64,000 nt of DNA, taken from contig BLLK01000069.1 in assembly GCA_021927905.1 (NCBI GenBank), forward strand, positions 248,001-312,000, read 5' to 3'. A program made the translations under genes and the position numbers. The notes under the pieces are model-generated. The model saw only the letters and a list, made by a program, of their open reading frames with translations, was not told the origin of the DNA and ran no database searches. The DNA is from Chaetoceros tenuissimus. Its lineage: Eukaryota > Bacillariophyta > Thalassiosirophyceae > Chaetocerotales > Chaetocerotaceae. Of the stretch, positions 11,872-21,399 are shown in pieces (within the stretch, counting starts at the first letter, position 1; each line of letters starts with the position of its first letter).

Positions 11872-12627
11872 ATGTCATCACCGGGTTCATTTTACTTTGC
11901 ACAACATCGATCAACATCCAACCCGAACGCCAAAGAAATCGACCTCATTTCACCACACCAAGAAAAGAAAATTGCAAAGGCAGCATCACCCAAAAACTCG
12001 ATTGAAGAAGTACACGAACACTTTCCTGCTAATTCCAACCCTGAAGAATTCTACGCTCGACCAGTATGGCATCATCAACGTAACAACTCCATTTCTACAG
12101 AATTAACACAAGAGGAACAATACGAATCACATCAAAAGGAAATGATTATCCCTTCTCAATATAAAGATCCACCCATTGGGTCACTTGTCCTAGAGAGAAA
12201 GGTACCCGTTAAACTTGACCCTAAAGGAATGTTTGCAGTCGAAAGGACCTTTTTACTATGGATGCATTCGGCATTATGGTTACTTACTGTCGCCATTGGA
12301 ATATTGAGTTATTCCGCTCGAAATTATGATTCTAATCCTATGAATATGTGGTATGCGATTAGTATTCTTCCCATTGCGGTTTTGTTTATTTTGTATGCTT
12401 TATTTATGTTCATCAAGAGAGTGAGAATGTTGAGACAAAAGGTGCCTGGACCCTATGAGGATTTACGTGGGCCCACTGTTTTAGCAATCATGTTGATGAT
12501 GAGTATTGTGATGCAATTTGGGTTGAAATTGTATCAAGTTTTAGATGTCGATGGGAGTTTGGATGGGAATAATATGGCTTTTGATTGGTTCAAGAATCAT
12601 GTTCCGATTTTGCAAGGGAGTGAGTAG
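11872..12627 (+). CDS. VTC1-like DUF202 membrane protein (right copy)
   Basis: An intronless frame of 251 residues. The N-terminal 110 residues are polar and disordered. They are followed by the same module as in the left copy: MFAVERTFLLWMHSALW, three helices, KRVRMLRQKVPGPYEDLRGP and a last helix ending LKLYQVLD. Unlike the left copy it has a C-terminal extension of about 25 residues. Shared motifs (NPEEFYARP here, ATEEEFASRP in the left copy) show the two genes descend from one duplication. The likely site is the vacuolar or acidocalcisome membrane. The absence of the intron here suggests loss in this copy or gain in the other. Confidence 0.85.
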   Translation: MSSPGSFYFAQHRSTSNPNAKEIDLISPHQEKKIAKAASPKNSIEEVHEHFPANSNPEEFYARPVWHHQRNNSISTELTQEEQYESHQKEMIIPSQYKDPPIGSLVLERKVPVKLDPKGMFAVERTFLLWMHSALWLLTVAIGILSYSARNYDSNPMNMWYAISILPIAVLFILYALFMFIKRVRMLRQKVPGPYEDLRGPTVLAIMLMMSIVMQFGLKLYQVLDVDGSLDGNNMAFDWFKNHVPILQGSE

Positions 12628-12878
12628 ATTTATATGTGGAAGTGAAGGAAGCAAGAGAGGGAGGATTGGGAATGGTACAGGATGAGAATGAAGAACATGA
12701 GAGGATTTTGTAAAAGTCTTTTGATTCAATACTTATGACGATTGTGCTTATGGTATTAGTGGCTAGTAATAGCAACATTTAACAAGAAATAAATCATTGT
12801 TATAGAAAATCTAAGAAAGCTTCTTTCGTATCTTTGAAGCATCACTAAATCTATGCTTGGGCTTCCTCAAAATTTGAG

Positions 12879-12951
12879 CTGGTGCACTCCGAGTGGTTCA
12901 CCACACCCGCCTCTTATGCGAGAGACTTGGGTTCGCTTCCTATAACGATGG
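12879..12951 (+). pseudogene. Degenerate tRNA-like sequence
   Basis: A B-box-like GGTTCGCTTCC is at 12930-12940 and a D-loop-like AGTGGTT at 12892-12898. Between them an anticodon arm can be drawn: CCCGC (12906-12910), seven-base loop CTCTTAT, GCGAG (12918-12922), with four of five pairs. The loop would present CTT (Lys). The anticodon arm and following bases closely resemble Asp/Gly-type eukaryotic tRNAs, not Lys. The acceptor and D stems do not pair and the T stem is weak. It is probably a decayed tRNA or tRNA-derived repeat rather than a working gene. Confidence 0.4.
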
Positions 12952-13133
12952 TGTTACTTTTATTTCATTCTTATCGCTAGTCTACCTCAATTCTAATGCT
13001 AGATAGGTGATAGCAATACATAGTCATGTTTGTGTCACTGACTCTACTTTGATTGCTTATTTTTATGAATGTACAACTTGTGAATTTCATCTACAGTCTT
13101 TTCTAAGTTTTTTCGTGTATGTGCATTGAATAA

Positions 13134-13145
13134 GGTACCGGTACC
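13134..13145. promoter_or_regulatory. Perfect 12-bp palindrome GGTACCGGTACC
   Basis: A self-complementary double GGTACC. It lies downstream of the MYND gene's stop, so a promoter role is doubtful. Recorded as an isolated symmetric site. Confidence 0.2.
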
Positions 13146-13228
13146 ATCCTCTATATGTTCCACTTAACTTTTGATTGTCATAAGAGTGACGAATCACATC
13201 AGCTCTCATCCATGATTTTTACTCTTCT

Positions 13229-14204
13229 CTAGTCATTTCTCTCAAAATATTTTGCTTCTTCTAACGCACCACCTACACCACAGTCAGCGCAGATTCGTAT
13301 TTCCTCTTCGGTATCAAGATCATTCACTATAGAAGAGTATTTATAAAGAAATAGTTGCCTCGCAATTTCTGTCGCTAATACAAGAGTACTCTGAAATGAT
13401 TTTTCTGACAAAGCATTTCCCATAGGATTTGGCTGACCACTATCTGACACACCATTTATCAATGCTTTACGCAGCCAGTATAAACCCTTGTCTTTGTCTA
13501 TAGGGTGATGGTCATCATCTCCACGAATCCAAAGTGTATTACCATACGTTACTTGTGCTTCAGCGTGACCATTGTTTGCAGCTCTCTCAATCCACACGCG
13601 ACACTCTTCCCATGGTTCATCACATTCATTATAATAAAACCCACCAGGACGATAGTTCAATGCTGTAGCATATTGAGCACCTGGATGTCCAAGTTTAGCA
13701 GCTTCCATAATAAGTTTATTACCCTCTTCCTTGTCTGGTTCTATTCGTTCACCCATCCTTTCTCGATCTGGATACCCCTTTAGAAATCCTTTGATACCAA
13801 TGGTCAAATCTAAACCTTTACTGAATAACTCATAGCCTTGAATATTTGTTTCATCGCCAGCAATGGAATCACTTTGTATCTTCTCATGAACCATTTGAGT
13901 GGAACTTTCTGAGCGTTGCGATCCATCTATTGCTTCTTTTAACGTTGGACAAATCTTCCTGTGGGTCTTCCAGTCAGCCCTTTGACAATCGACACTGCAG
14001 TAGTTACAGCACTGTGGGTAATGACGATAGATTGTTGAGGGGTTTAACCTATATGTTAGATCCATTAACTACTCATAGATTCAACTTGGAACTCACCTTA
14101 CAAGCTGTACATTTCTTTGTTGCCCCACGTTTCAGACAAGCAGCACAGATGGTTAAGTTTCCAAGGAGTACAAGTTGTGAAGCTGCTGGATGAAGGAGTA
14201 TCAT
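13229..14204 (-). CDS. MYND zinc finger protein with Sel1-like repeats
   Basis: Two exons, 14097-14204 and 13229-14011, in phase 0, give 296 residues. The splice (donor GTGAGT, acceptor CAG) reconstitutes a MYND finger: CAACLKRGATKKCTACK at the end of exon 1, then CCNYCSVDCQRADWKTHRKIC-type ligands in exon 2. The CxxC to YC spacing is then exactly as in the family. From about residue 130 onward there are Sel1-type repeats (EGNKLIMEAAKLGHPGAQY, ARNNGHAEAQVTYG-like). MYND fingers bind Pro-rich partners and Sel1 repeats form a scaffold; no enzyme domain is present. The start is the first ATG in the exon. An additional 5' exon remains possible. Confidence 0.82.
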
Positions 14205-14699
14205 TATTCCGAGTTGAGTTGCTGTGCTTCTGATCAGTGCATGTGGTTGTTGGATTATTCCAAGTTGCAAGGTCTAGTGGTGAGCTTGCTTCATGTTTAC
14301 CTTTTAAGGTATGTGGTACCGTATGTTGGTATGTTGTGTTGCAACTTATGTGTCAAATGAATGAAGACAATGACGCAATTCGAAAAATTTCATTCATACA
14401 CGATCAACTCCTCTCGGCTGCGCCATATTCTATCATTACCAAGACTCTACGTACAGCTTTTCCCAAAGAGAATCTCATATGGCTAATTTATACAGAATTA
14501 TACTTATTTTAAAAGGGCTTCTCTCTCCTCAGCCTCACAAGTCAATCGTTTCAAAAGAAATAATTCTCGAAATCTTTTGGAATTATTCGTTCATGATGTG
14601 ACATGCTTATCAGCTGCTAATGAACTCTACGAACATCGATAAAGATCTATTGATGCAAATCTATATACTACACTCACTCTATACACCAACATTGAACTC
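14205..14699. other. Divergent intergenic region
   Basis: Upstream of both the MYND gene and the tail-anchored protein. A short frame at 14237-14512 lacks domain character. No specific motif recognised. Confidence 0.35.
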
Positions 14700-16052
14700 A
14701 TGAAGGGCGAAGATAGTTTCATCAGTGATCCAGTATTCAGTATTGTTGACTATTCAACAACCAAAGGAGAGGAAGAGAAGTTAGGATCAAAAAGTTCCTC
14801 GTTCCAGAAGGAATTTGATGTCAACAAACGATGGACTCAAGATAATACCGATTTTGAAGAGCGGTTTGTAAAATGGTGTGCTGGGGAAATTACCAACAAA
14901 GAGTTTATGAAGGATGAAGACAAGACTCTATTCGGAGCCTCGACCGTCGATACAAGTAGAAAAGAGAAAGAGAAGCACCCTAGAAAAGAGGATGAAAAGA
15001 TGCAAGCAAAAGAAATTCAGCAACAAATACCCGGAATGAGTAAAAAGAAGGATCTTGGAATACGGAAAGAAAAACCTTCTTCGCAAAGGAATCTGAATTT
15101 GTATAAAAAGAGGAGAGCGCATGAGTCAATAGTATCTCGAGAATCTTCTGATAATGGTTTTGAATTGAATCCAGTGATTCATGATGACATATCTTCTATA
15201 GGAAACTCAATACCTAGCTTTACTCCTTATAGTAATCCATATCTCATGGCGAAACAAAGGCTGATAGCGCAAGAAGCTAATGAAAAGAAGCTAAACCCTG
15301 ACGTTCAAGCCATGAAACCGTCATCTAGCATCTTGGATGAGTTCGACATTGAGGCATCAGTCCAGAAAGAGAAGCCTATATCAAATCTGCTAGAGGAAGA
15401 TGGTTTTGAAACGATTGAGCTGGGGAACGAAAAAGAAAAAGCTGTGAAAGAAGATACAAAGCAAGGTGCAAAGCAAGATGCAAACACATTGGATACACCA
15501 TCTACGATACAGCAGCTGAAAAACATGTGTATGTCCATATTTGATAATAGTACTTCCAAAAATGATCAACATCCTACGATAGAGGAGATTAAAATTGTCA
15601 AGGAAGATTTTAACGAGAATGAAAGCATTGCTGAAAGGATAGCAAAAGTCAAGGCCGAATTGAAGTCAGTATATAAAGACTTGAATGAAAAAGATGATGA
15701 GAGAGTAAAAGCATTTGTGCATCAGAATAGAAAGATACTCGAAACAATAGAAGAGGAAGAAGACGGTCAAGGAGACAATGAAGAATCTATCCATATCACA
15801 ATTCAGAATATGAGTATGATATTCAAAAGTAACCTAGAAGGAGATGTTGAAAACCCATTGGACTCATCAGTAGAGGCCGTGATTGATAAACGTCGATCTT
15901 CAGAGCAGGTTGTAGATGATAAGAAAGAATTGGGGGTCAAACGTTGTGCAGTATTCTTTGCTCTTTTGTTTGTGGCTGGTATAGTCTTGTTAGCTTGGTA
16001 CTTTTTGAGAGTGCATTACAAAAATGCACCTTCTTCAAACCCTCTTTTGTGA
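14700..16052 (+). CDS. Predicted tail-anchored membrane protein, unknown function
   Basis: An intronless frame of 450 residues, starting at the first ATG. The protein is strongly charged (Lys and Glu) and mostly disordered or coiled over residues 1-415. At the C-terminus a single hydrophobic helix (AVFFALLFVAGIVLLAWYF) is followed by 15 polar residues. This is the topology of a tail-anchored protein facing the cytosol. A segment around 300-345 could form a coiled coil (ESIAERIAKVKAELK). I do not recognise the family. SNARE-like and endomembrane tether proteins share this layout, but no SNARE motif was identified. Confidence 0.7.
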   Translation: MKGEDSFISDPVFSIVDYSTTKGEEEKLGSKSSSFQKEFDVNKRWTQDNTDFEERFVKWCAGEITNKEFMKDEDKTLFGASTVDTSRKEKEKHPRKEDEKMQAKEIQQQIPGMSKKKDLGIRKEKPSSQRNLNLYKKRRAHESIVSRESSDNGFELNPVIHDDISSIGNSIPSFTPYSNPYLMAKQRLIAQEANEKKLNPDVQAMKPSSSILDEFDIEASVQKEKPISNLLEEDGFETIELGNEKEKAVKEDTKQGAKQDANTLDTPSTIQQLKNMCMSIFDNSTSKNDQHPTIEEIKIVKEDFNENESIAERIAKVKAELKSVYKDLNEKDDERVKAFVHQNRKILETIEEEEDGQGDNEESIHITIQNMSMIFKSNLEGDVENPLDSSVEAVIDKRRSSEQVVDDKKELGVKRCAVFFALLFVAGIVLLAWYFLRVHYKNAPSSNPLL

Positions 16053-16192
16053 CTTTTGAAGGTGACTACACTAGACAAGAGAATGGTTTTGAAGTACAAA
16101 GAATGTATTTGACTTTCTAAATGAAGAAAGAAGTAAGCTCTTAGTGTTATGTTTATTTTAATCTTATCTAGTCTTTCCATTTCATGCCATGT

Positions 16193-17539
16193 CTAAAAGT
16201 TTCTCCCAGTGACTTCAACCTCAGTCAATCTAAGAGCTCCTTTGTTAAATGCTCCTTGGATCTTGAACGTACTTCCAACAACTTCAGGAACAGTCAAAAC
16301 AATTGGATTAGAAGATAAATCTGCTGCAGTAGTCACATGCTGGTAAACACTTTGGTCGTCACGCATGATTGTGAGTGTCGAATCTAACAAATTTCCACCT
16401 GTGTTGATCATGTAGTGTATTTTGATAAAAGTAATCTCATAGTCATGCGAAAAAGTGACTTGCCACCAAGGATTTTTGTCAGTTTTGTAAGTAGCAGTGG
16501 AACCTTTCTTCCACCTAATAGCGAGATTACCATCAATTGCTTTGTAAGGACCAAAACCACCACCAATCGAAGACTGACGTGCGACTGCACCTTGACTTCT
16601 GTGTGCAACGTTGAAAGAAGTGAATGTAGGTTGACTAGAAATGGTTGGACTCATTGAGACTGAGGGAGCGGCAGAAGGAAACTCATTCGAGTACCAAATA
16701 TCCCACTTATTAAGGACATCATTCAATGTACCATCTCTGTACAATCGCACACGCTCGAATCTACTCTCCGGATCAAAGCCAATCCTCCAAACCTTTCCGT
16801 TCTTGGTATGAGTAATGCTTCCATTCTCGAATCCAAAATCAACAAGACTGGCATCGTTAGTATCACCACAGCTATCTAGAGCAAGTTGTCTGAAAGTAGC
16901 TTTGACGCAAAACTCCCCTTCAGCCATTCCAGCAAGAGAAAGCTTCCCAGCAGAATTGAACTTCCATAGCTGTAGGTTCTTCTTTCTTTCATCATAGGAG
17001 CGACATGGTCTTACATATAATTTTGAACCTTGTACGTTATCAAAGGCTGTAAGACACCAAGATTTATCGGTGTCTTTTCCAAACGGACCAAAATTAGAAA
17101 TGATATTGAATTCCCTTTGAGAAATAGCTGAAGGTGTGGAAGTCGGGGAAATACTTGGAGCAGCTGACAATGTTGGTGCCGAAGATGGCTGTAAAGATAT
17201 ACTTGGCGAAAATGATAAAGTTGGTAAATCAGAAGGGGCTGTTGAAAAGGTCGGAGCAACGGATGGGAGAACCGATGGTAATGCCGAAGGCATATTAGAA
17301 GTACTTGGCACGCTTGAAGGTGAAATAGACACGCTTGGAGCACTAGAAAGTGATGGATTCGAAGACGGTGCAGGAGTTTCTTCATAAGTAGGATGATAGA
17401 TGGACCAGATGATGAGGTTGGACTTGCTTTCTGCGGCTACGCAATACACAGTGATTTAACTCTAACAACCTAGATTGCTCATCCAGAGAGTCTCCCCGAA
17501 GCTGATGGTCTCACGAGTCGAGTCTTTATCTGTTCGCAT
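16193..17539 (-). CDS. Pro-Ser-repeat protein with lectin-like and discoidin-like domains
   Basis: The main exon is 16193-17430. A 25-nt first exon at 17515-17539 with donor GTGAGA and acceptor CAG (84-bp intron, phase 1) gives an ATG start and 420 residues. Without it the frame lacks a near ATG. Residues about 30-115 are a Pro-Ser linker (PSxxPS repeats) typical of diatom extracellular proteins. Residues about 120-265 look like a ricin-B-type fold with WCLTAFDN, LQLWKF and WDIW. After a second short Pro-Ser linker, the last 140 residues resemble an F5/8 C (discoidin) domain: AVARQSSIGGGFGPYKAIDG, WWQVTF and TEVEVTGR. These folds usually bind sugars. No signal peptide is visible in the proposed start, so the true N-terminus is uncertain. 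Confidence 0.7.
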
Positions 17540-17662
17540 TATTAGCGACGAATATAGACAGTACGTTGGACATGATATTTACATTGCTATGTTCTCCACT
17601 CTTGGCAACCGGCAAAATATGATGCAACCGTTTTATAACATCACTTGACACGTTTCTTTACT

Positions 17663-19093
17663 TCACTTTTCCGTTTGGAACAGTTTGTAATCGACAGGGC
17701 ATTCCTCAACTATTTCTTTCTCAAGCTGTTTGAACACGAAACCACCTTTTGCTACAGATGTTAGAAGCAAATCCAACGCCCCTCGTGTAAACACGTTATT
17801 TGAATGGTATAGTTTATCTAAAGCACCCGCCATTTGGACGATTCGTTTCGTTCTTTTGTATCTCTCTTGATAAAAGTTCTTGAATGCCTGGTCATGAGGG
17901 AGAGACTCTAGAGATTTTGCTAATACAATGGCATCTTCAATGTCTTGATTTGCACCCTAGTATTGATTGTTAATATATGGTAAAGTAAGATCTCATCGGT
18001 GAGCATAATGATGTGAAAACGCAAGTTTGTGAGGAAGATGTTCGTACCTGTCCAACATAAGGTAGAGTAGCATGACATGCATCACCCATGAGAGTAACCC
18101 GACTGTTATTCGACCATGTATATTTATGTTTCCTGTAATGAAGGCCAAAGTGTAATAGTCTTTCAGGATCAGTCAGAAGAGCAACTTCATGAATAGGGTG
18201 CTCCGATGGGTATCTTTTCAAGACATTAGAAAGATCAGCATTCGTTTCTCCTACTCTAGCCCATTCTTCGTTTCTGTTTGGAGCACAATTTGAAACATAT
18301 GTATTTGCCCATACGAGAACTTGGCGGTCTTTGGGTCCACAATTGAACATGATGAATTCACCTGTCCCTGTGCCTTGGATAACCTGAATAAGAAACAATT
18401 ACACAAGAGAAAATTCAGGCTCTGGTTTTTCATTATAGTTGGATCTTGTAATTTAAATTTGCATACCTTGTGATTTGAATCTTTCAATACAGGATTACAA
18501 AAACCAATATGATCCGGATCGGGAATCACACCATAAAATATATTTGCATTCGAGTAGACTGGAGGGCTTTTATCAATGTTCAATTTCTCTGCAACTGTGC
18601 TGTTGATTCCATCTGAACCTATTACAACATCAAAATGATCTTTGTAACCATTTTCAAATGAAACTTTAACGCTCCGTGTGTCATCCTCAATGTTGATCAA
18701 CTTATGAGAGTATTTGAGGTCATCTCCTGCTTTTTCTGATAAGGTTTGAATGAGATCAGCACGAAGACATCCAGATATCCCAAAACCATATTTACTCATT
18801 ATATTCTCAAAGACGTTTGAGGAAACTTTCACATTGCCTCGCTTATCAAGTCTCACCATGCTATGGAAAGGATGAAGAATTTCCTGACAGTTGATTCCAA
18901 TCGATTTCAAACACATTTGCCCGTTTGGACTCAACCCGAACCCAGCACCCGACGTTGGAGAAAATGCTGCTGCCTGGTCAAATACTTTTACCTTTTTGAA
19001 CCCCTTGTTTTGGCGAAGGGCACTATACAGTGTCAGCCCACCGATTCCAGCTCCAATAATCGCTACAGATGGTAATTTTCTACTGACGCTCAT
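17663..19093 (-). CDS. FAD-dependent monooxygenase (aromatic hydroxylase class)
   Basis: Three exons: 18467-19093, 18048-18383 and 17663-17956, all phase 0, give 418 residues. The Rossmann dinucleotide motif GAGIGG is at residues 14-19, the second conserved stretch VVIGSDGINSTVA lies mid-protein, and the FAD-ribityl motif MGDACHATLPYVGQ ends exon 2 at residues 308-321. Exon 3 begins GANQDIEDA, restoring the family signature across the splice. Family members use NAD(P)H and O2 to hydroxylate or epoxidise aromatic or isoprenoid substrates (salicylate hydroxylase, zeaxanthin epoxidase relatives). The substrate here cannot be told. No plastid leader is seen, so it is probably cytosolic. Confidence 0.9.
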
Positions 19094-19493
19094 AGTACTG
19101 ACTTGATTACTTGCCTCGTATTTGCTTTATTTTATGAATTTGGCGGCAGAAAAGAAGCCATCATCATCTATCAGAATCATCATGAGAAGTCTAGCCCCAC
19201 AGTAAAGGCCTAAAATAGAGCTGTCAATATTTAAATCACTATAATTTGGTGGTTTCGAAAGTCGGATCCATCTAAAAAAACGAACTTACTAAACTTTTCC
19301 CATAACAAACGCTTGCTGTCAGTTTTAGATGTCATCACCTTACACCTTACTCTAGACAGTGCGTCTCTACCTATCTATCTGCTCTTCATGTTATATTGAT
19401 ATAGTTTTCAACCACAAGCGTCTTGTCTATCCTAATTATTCTAGCATCGTTTAATTTCAAATACAGCTTTGAAGACCCGGCAATCAAAATAGA
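19094..19493. other. Divergent intergenic region between monooxygenase and AAR2
   Basis: 400 bp, AT-rich, with the E2F-like site at 19139. Nothing else recognised. Confidence 0.35.
19139..19147 (+). promoter_or_regulatory. E2F-like site TTTGGCGGC
   Basis: Close to the E2F/DP core TTTSGCGS, 46 bp upstream of the monooxygenase start codon and about 350 bp upstream of AAR2. A short match that could be chance. Confidence 0.25.
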
Positions 19494-21017
19494 ATGACTG
19501 AACAGAATGAACAACAAGATGCATCACTGGCCCTCATTCATCTTCCAATTCAAACACAACTTTCCCTCGACGGCTGCTCTTCACAAACTCTCAAAGCTGC
19601 AGAAGATCTTTTAGTTATTCGAAATATTCCACATGGCTTTCATTTATTAACCTGTAAAGCTGCCTCTATCAAAAAAGAAGGAGGAATGGCTATGAATTCT
19701 CCAATAGGGTTACTCATGTACTTTACTGAAAATACAATTATTGCACGAGAATTTGATTCCTTTATTGAAGAATTGAAATCAGATTCTATAGACGAAATAT
19801 CTTTGCAAAATCTTGAACAAGCGATTCAAAGTACAGATGCTACCAATGGTACAAATATAGATTCAGGGTCGAACATGATTGATGCTAGAAAGTTGATTCA
19901 TTATCGTAATTTCGTATCAACTGTTGAGAATCACAATGTATCATTGATTTGGAAAGAATATTTGACCAACTACATTACAGTAAATGTGCTGCAGAGACAT
20001 GAATTGACGGGAGGCGGAGATAAAATCGTTCCAGGAATGTATCACGATGATCAAGATACAAAAGGAACACAACAAGAGGATGGACGTATGATGCACTACA
20101 TACCCATTCCATGTATGGAAATTGAACAATTGATGAATTTTCATTCTATACGACACAAGGGTACCAGAAGATTTTTATCGACATTGTCGCCTACAGAACG
20201 GACAAAATATTTCATGCCTTCGGATGTAGATCCAGCTCATAGAGCTTTTCAACATTTATTACAGCATGAATATCAAAATCAATGGCAACTCTTTTTGGGA
20301 GAGTTTCAAATGAGTTTTTGTATCTTTGTATGCTGTTCGTGTTTGTCTTCTTTGGAATTTTGGAAAGATGCAATATACATGTTGAGTCTAGTGAATGCAA
20401 ACTTTCTTCAACAGGAAAAACTTGAAGAATTGTATCTTGGTATAGTGGTGACGTTGAAACATCAGTTGGAGCATTTTGACTGTACTGTATTACAAGAGGA
20501 AGATTATTCTAATGGAAATGTTCTTGTACCTGCCATTCAAAAGATTTGCTTTATTTGCAAAACTCTAGGTGAAAATAATGATAGTATGTTGAAGAATGCA
20601 AATGGATTAGTTGATTTGGTAAAGCAGCGATTCAATGAGCAATCAGATGTGCAAGTTATGCCAACGGAGTGCAATTTTTCTCCTTCTACACATGATAATG
20701 ACAATTTCAAAAACAATCAGATGTTGGAAATGCATGACAGTGATGACGATGATGAAGACGGACCCGTAATTGTCGGACTAGAAGAATATCAAGCATCTAT
20801 GGAACGAAATGCAACTATTGAATCATCCATGATATTGAATGATGACAATATCACTGATATGAGCAAATATAAGAATGAGTATCCATTTTTGTTTGCGGCA
20901 ATGGAGAGTGGGGAAGATATCTTGATGGCTTGCGCAAGGATATTGGATGAAAAGAAGGATGTAACGCTTGTGAGAGAGGCTGCAGATTTCTTGGAGAACA
21001 TTGAACGATGCAGATAA
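19494..21017 (+). CDS. AAR2: Pre-mRNA splicing factor AAR2 homologue
   Basis: An intronless frame of 507 residues. The N-terminal domain carries the AAR2 pattern: LLVIRNIPHGFHLLTCKAAS followed by SPIGLLMYF. The C-terminal helical domain carries GEFQMSFCIFVCCSCLSSLEFWK and YLGIVVTLKHQLEHF, as in AAR2, where a long helical repeat follows the linker. AAR2 binds the PRP8 RNase H and Jab1/MPN domains during cytoplasmic U5 snRNP assembly and is replaced by BRR2 in the nucleus. The acidic tail after residue 400 (DSDDDDEDG) is longer than in yeast or human AAR2, which are about 355-385 residues. Start chosen as the first ATG. Confidence 0.85.
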   Translation: MTEQNEQQDASLALIHLPIQTQLSLDGCSSQTLKAAEDLLVIRNIPHGFHLLTCKAASIKKEGGMAMNSPIGLLMYFTENTIIAREFDSFIEELKSDSIDEISLQNLEQAIQSTDATNGTNIDSGSNMIDARKLIHYRNFVSTVENHNVSLIWKEYLTNYITVNVLQRHELTGGGDKIVPGMYHDDQDTKGTQQEDGRMMHYIPIPCMEIEQLMNFHSIRHKGTRRFLSTLSPTERTKYFMPSDVDPAHRAFQHLLQHEYQNQWQLFLGEFQMSFCIFVCCSCLSSLEFWKDAIYMLSLVNANFLQQEKLEELYLGIVVTLKHQLEHFDCTVLQEEDYSNGNVLVPAIQKICFICKTLGENNDSMLKNANGLVDLVKQRFNEQSDVQVMPTECNFSPSTHDNDNFKNNQMLEMHDSDDDDEDGPVIVGLEEYQASMERNATIESSMILNDDNITDMSKYKNEYPFLFAAMESGEDILMACARILDEKKDVTLVREAADFLENIERCR

Positions 21018-21399
21018 TATGAAGACGATAGAAAGCACTCCTACATTTACTCTTTATTTTATGAATAGAGGTAGACTAAATATTCCTCGCCATTCTTCTT
21101 TTTTCTAAAATTAAAAAAAATGAAGTTGAATTTTAGATATCTGTCTCTCCCCTCTGCTCTTTTCTTGCTTTTTCATGGTCAACTTTTAAATATAATAAAT
21201 GACCGGTCACTATGACCAAATAGGACAAAAATAGACAGAGACTCGAATTTAAGGACAAAAAGCCCTCCTTCAACATTCCACATTGCATCAACAAACTCAA
21301 AGCAGTCGTTCATGTGCACTATCTCACTTTAATGTGAGTAGAACAACAAATAGATCAAGTTGAAACTCATCCAACGAATTATATTCAACAAATAGAATA
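21018..21399. other. Intergenic, metalloprotease promoter side
   Basis: 382 bp, AT-rich, containing the TGACCGGTCA palindrome. No gene seen. Confidence 0.35.
21200..21209. promoter_or_regulatory. 10-bp palindrome TGACCGGTCA
   Basis: Perfectly self-complementary, 190 bp upstream of the metalloprotease start codon; a TGACC half-type sequence (TATGACCAAA) recurs directly downstream. Possible binding site for a dimeric factor; inferred from symmetry only. Confidence 0.25.

Larger units (their letters stand above)
12628..13228. other. Intergenic with tRNA-like relic
   Basis: Between the right VTC1-like gene and the MYND gene, whose 3' ends converge. It holds the tRNA-like sequence at 12879 and the GGTACC palindrome at 13134. 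Otherwise nothing was recognised. Confidence 0.4.

Noticed and set aside
17431-17469. Alternative 39-bp intron (GTTGTT to CAG) for the first exon of the discoidin-like gene
   Set aside because: Too short for splicing and a poor donor; the 84-bp intron with GTGAGA fits better.
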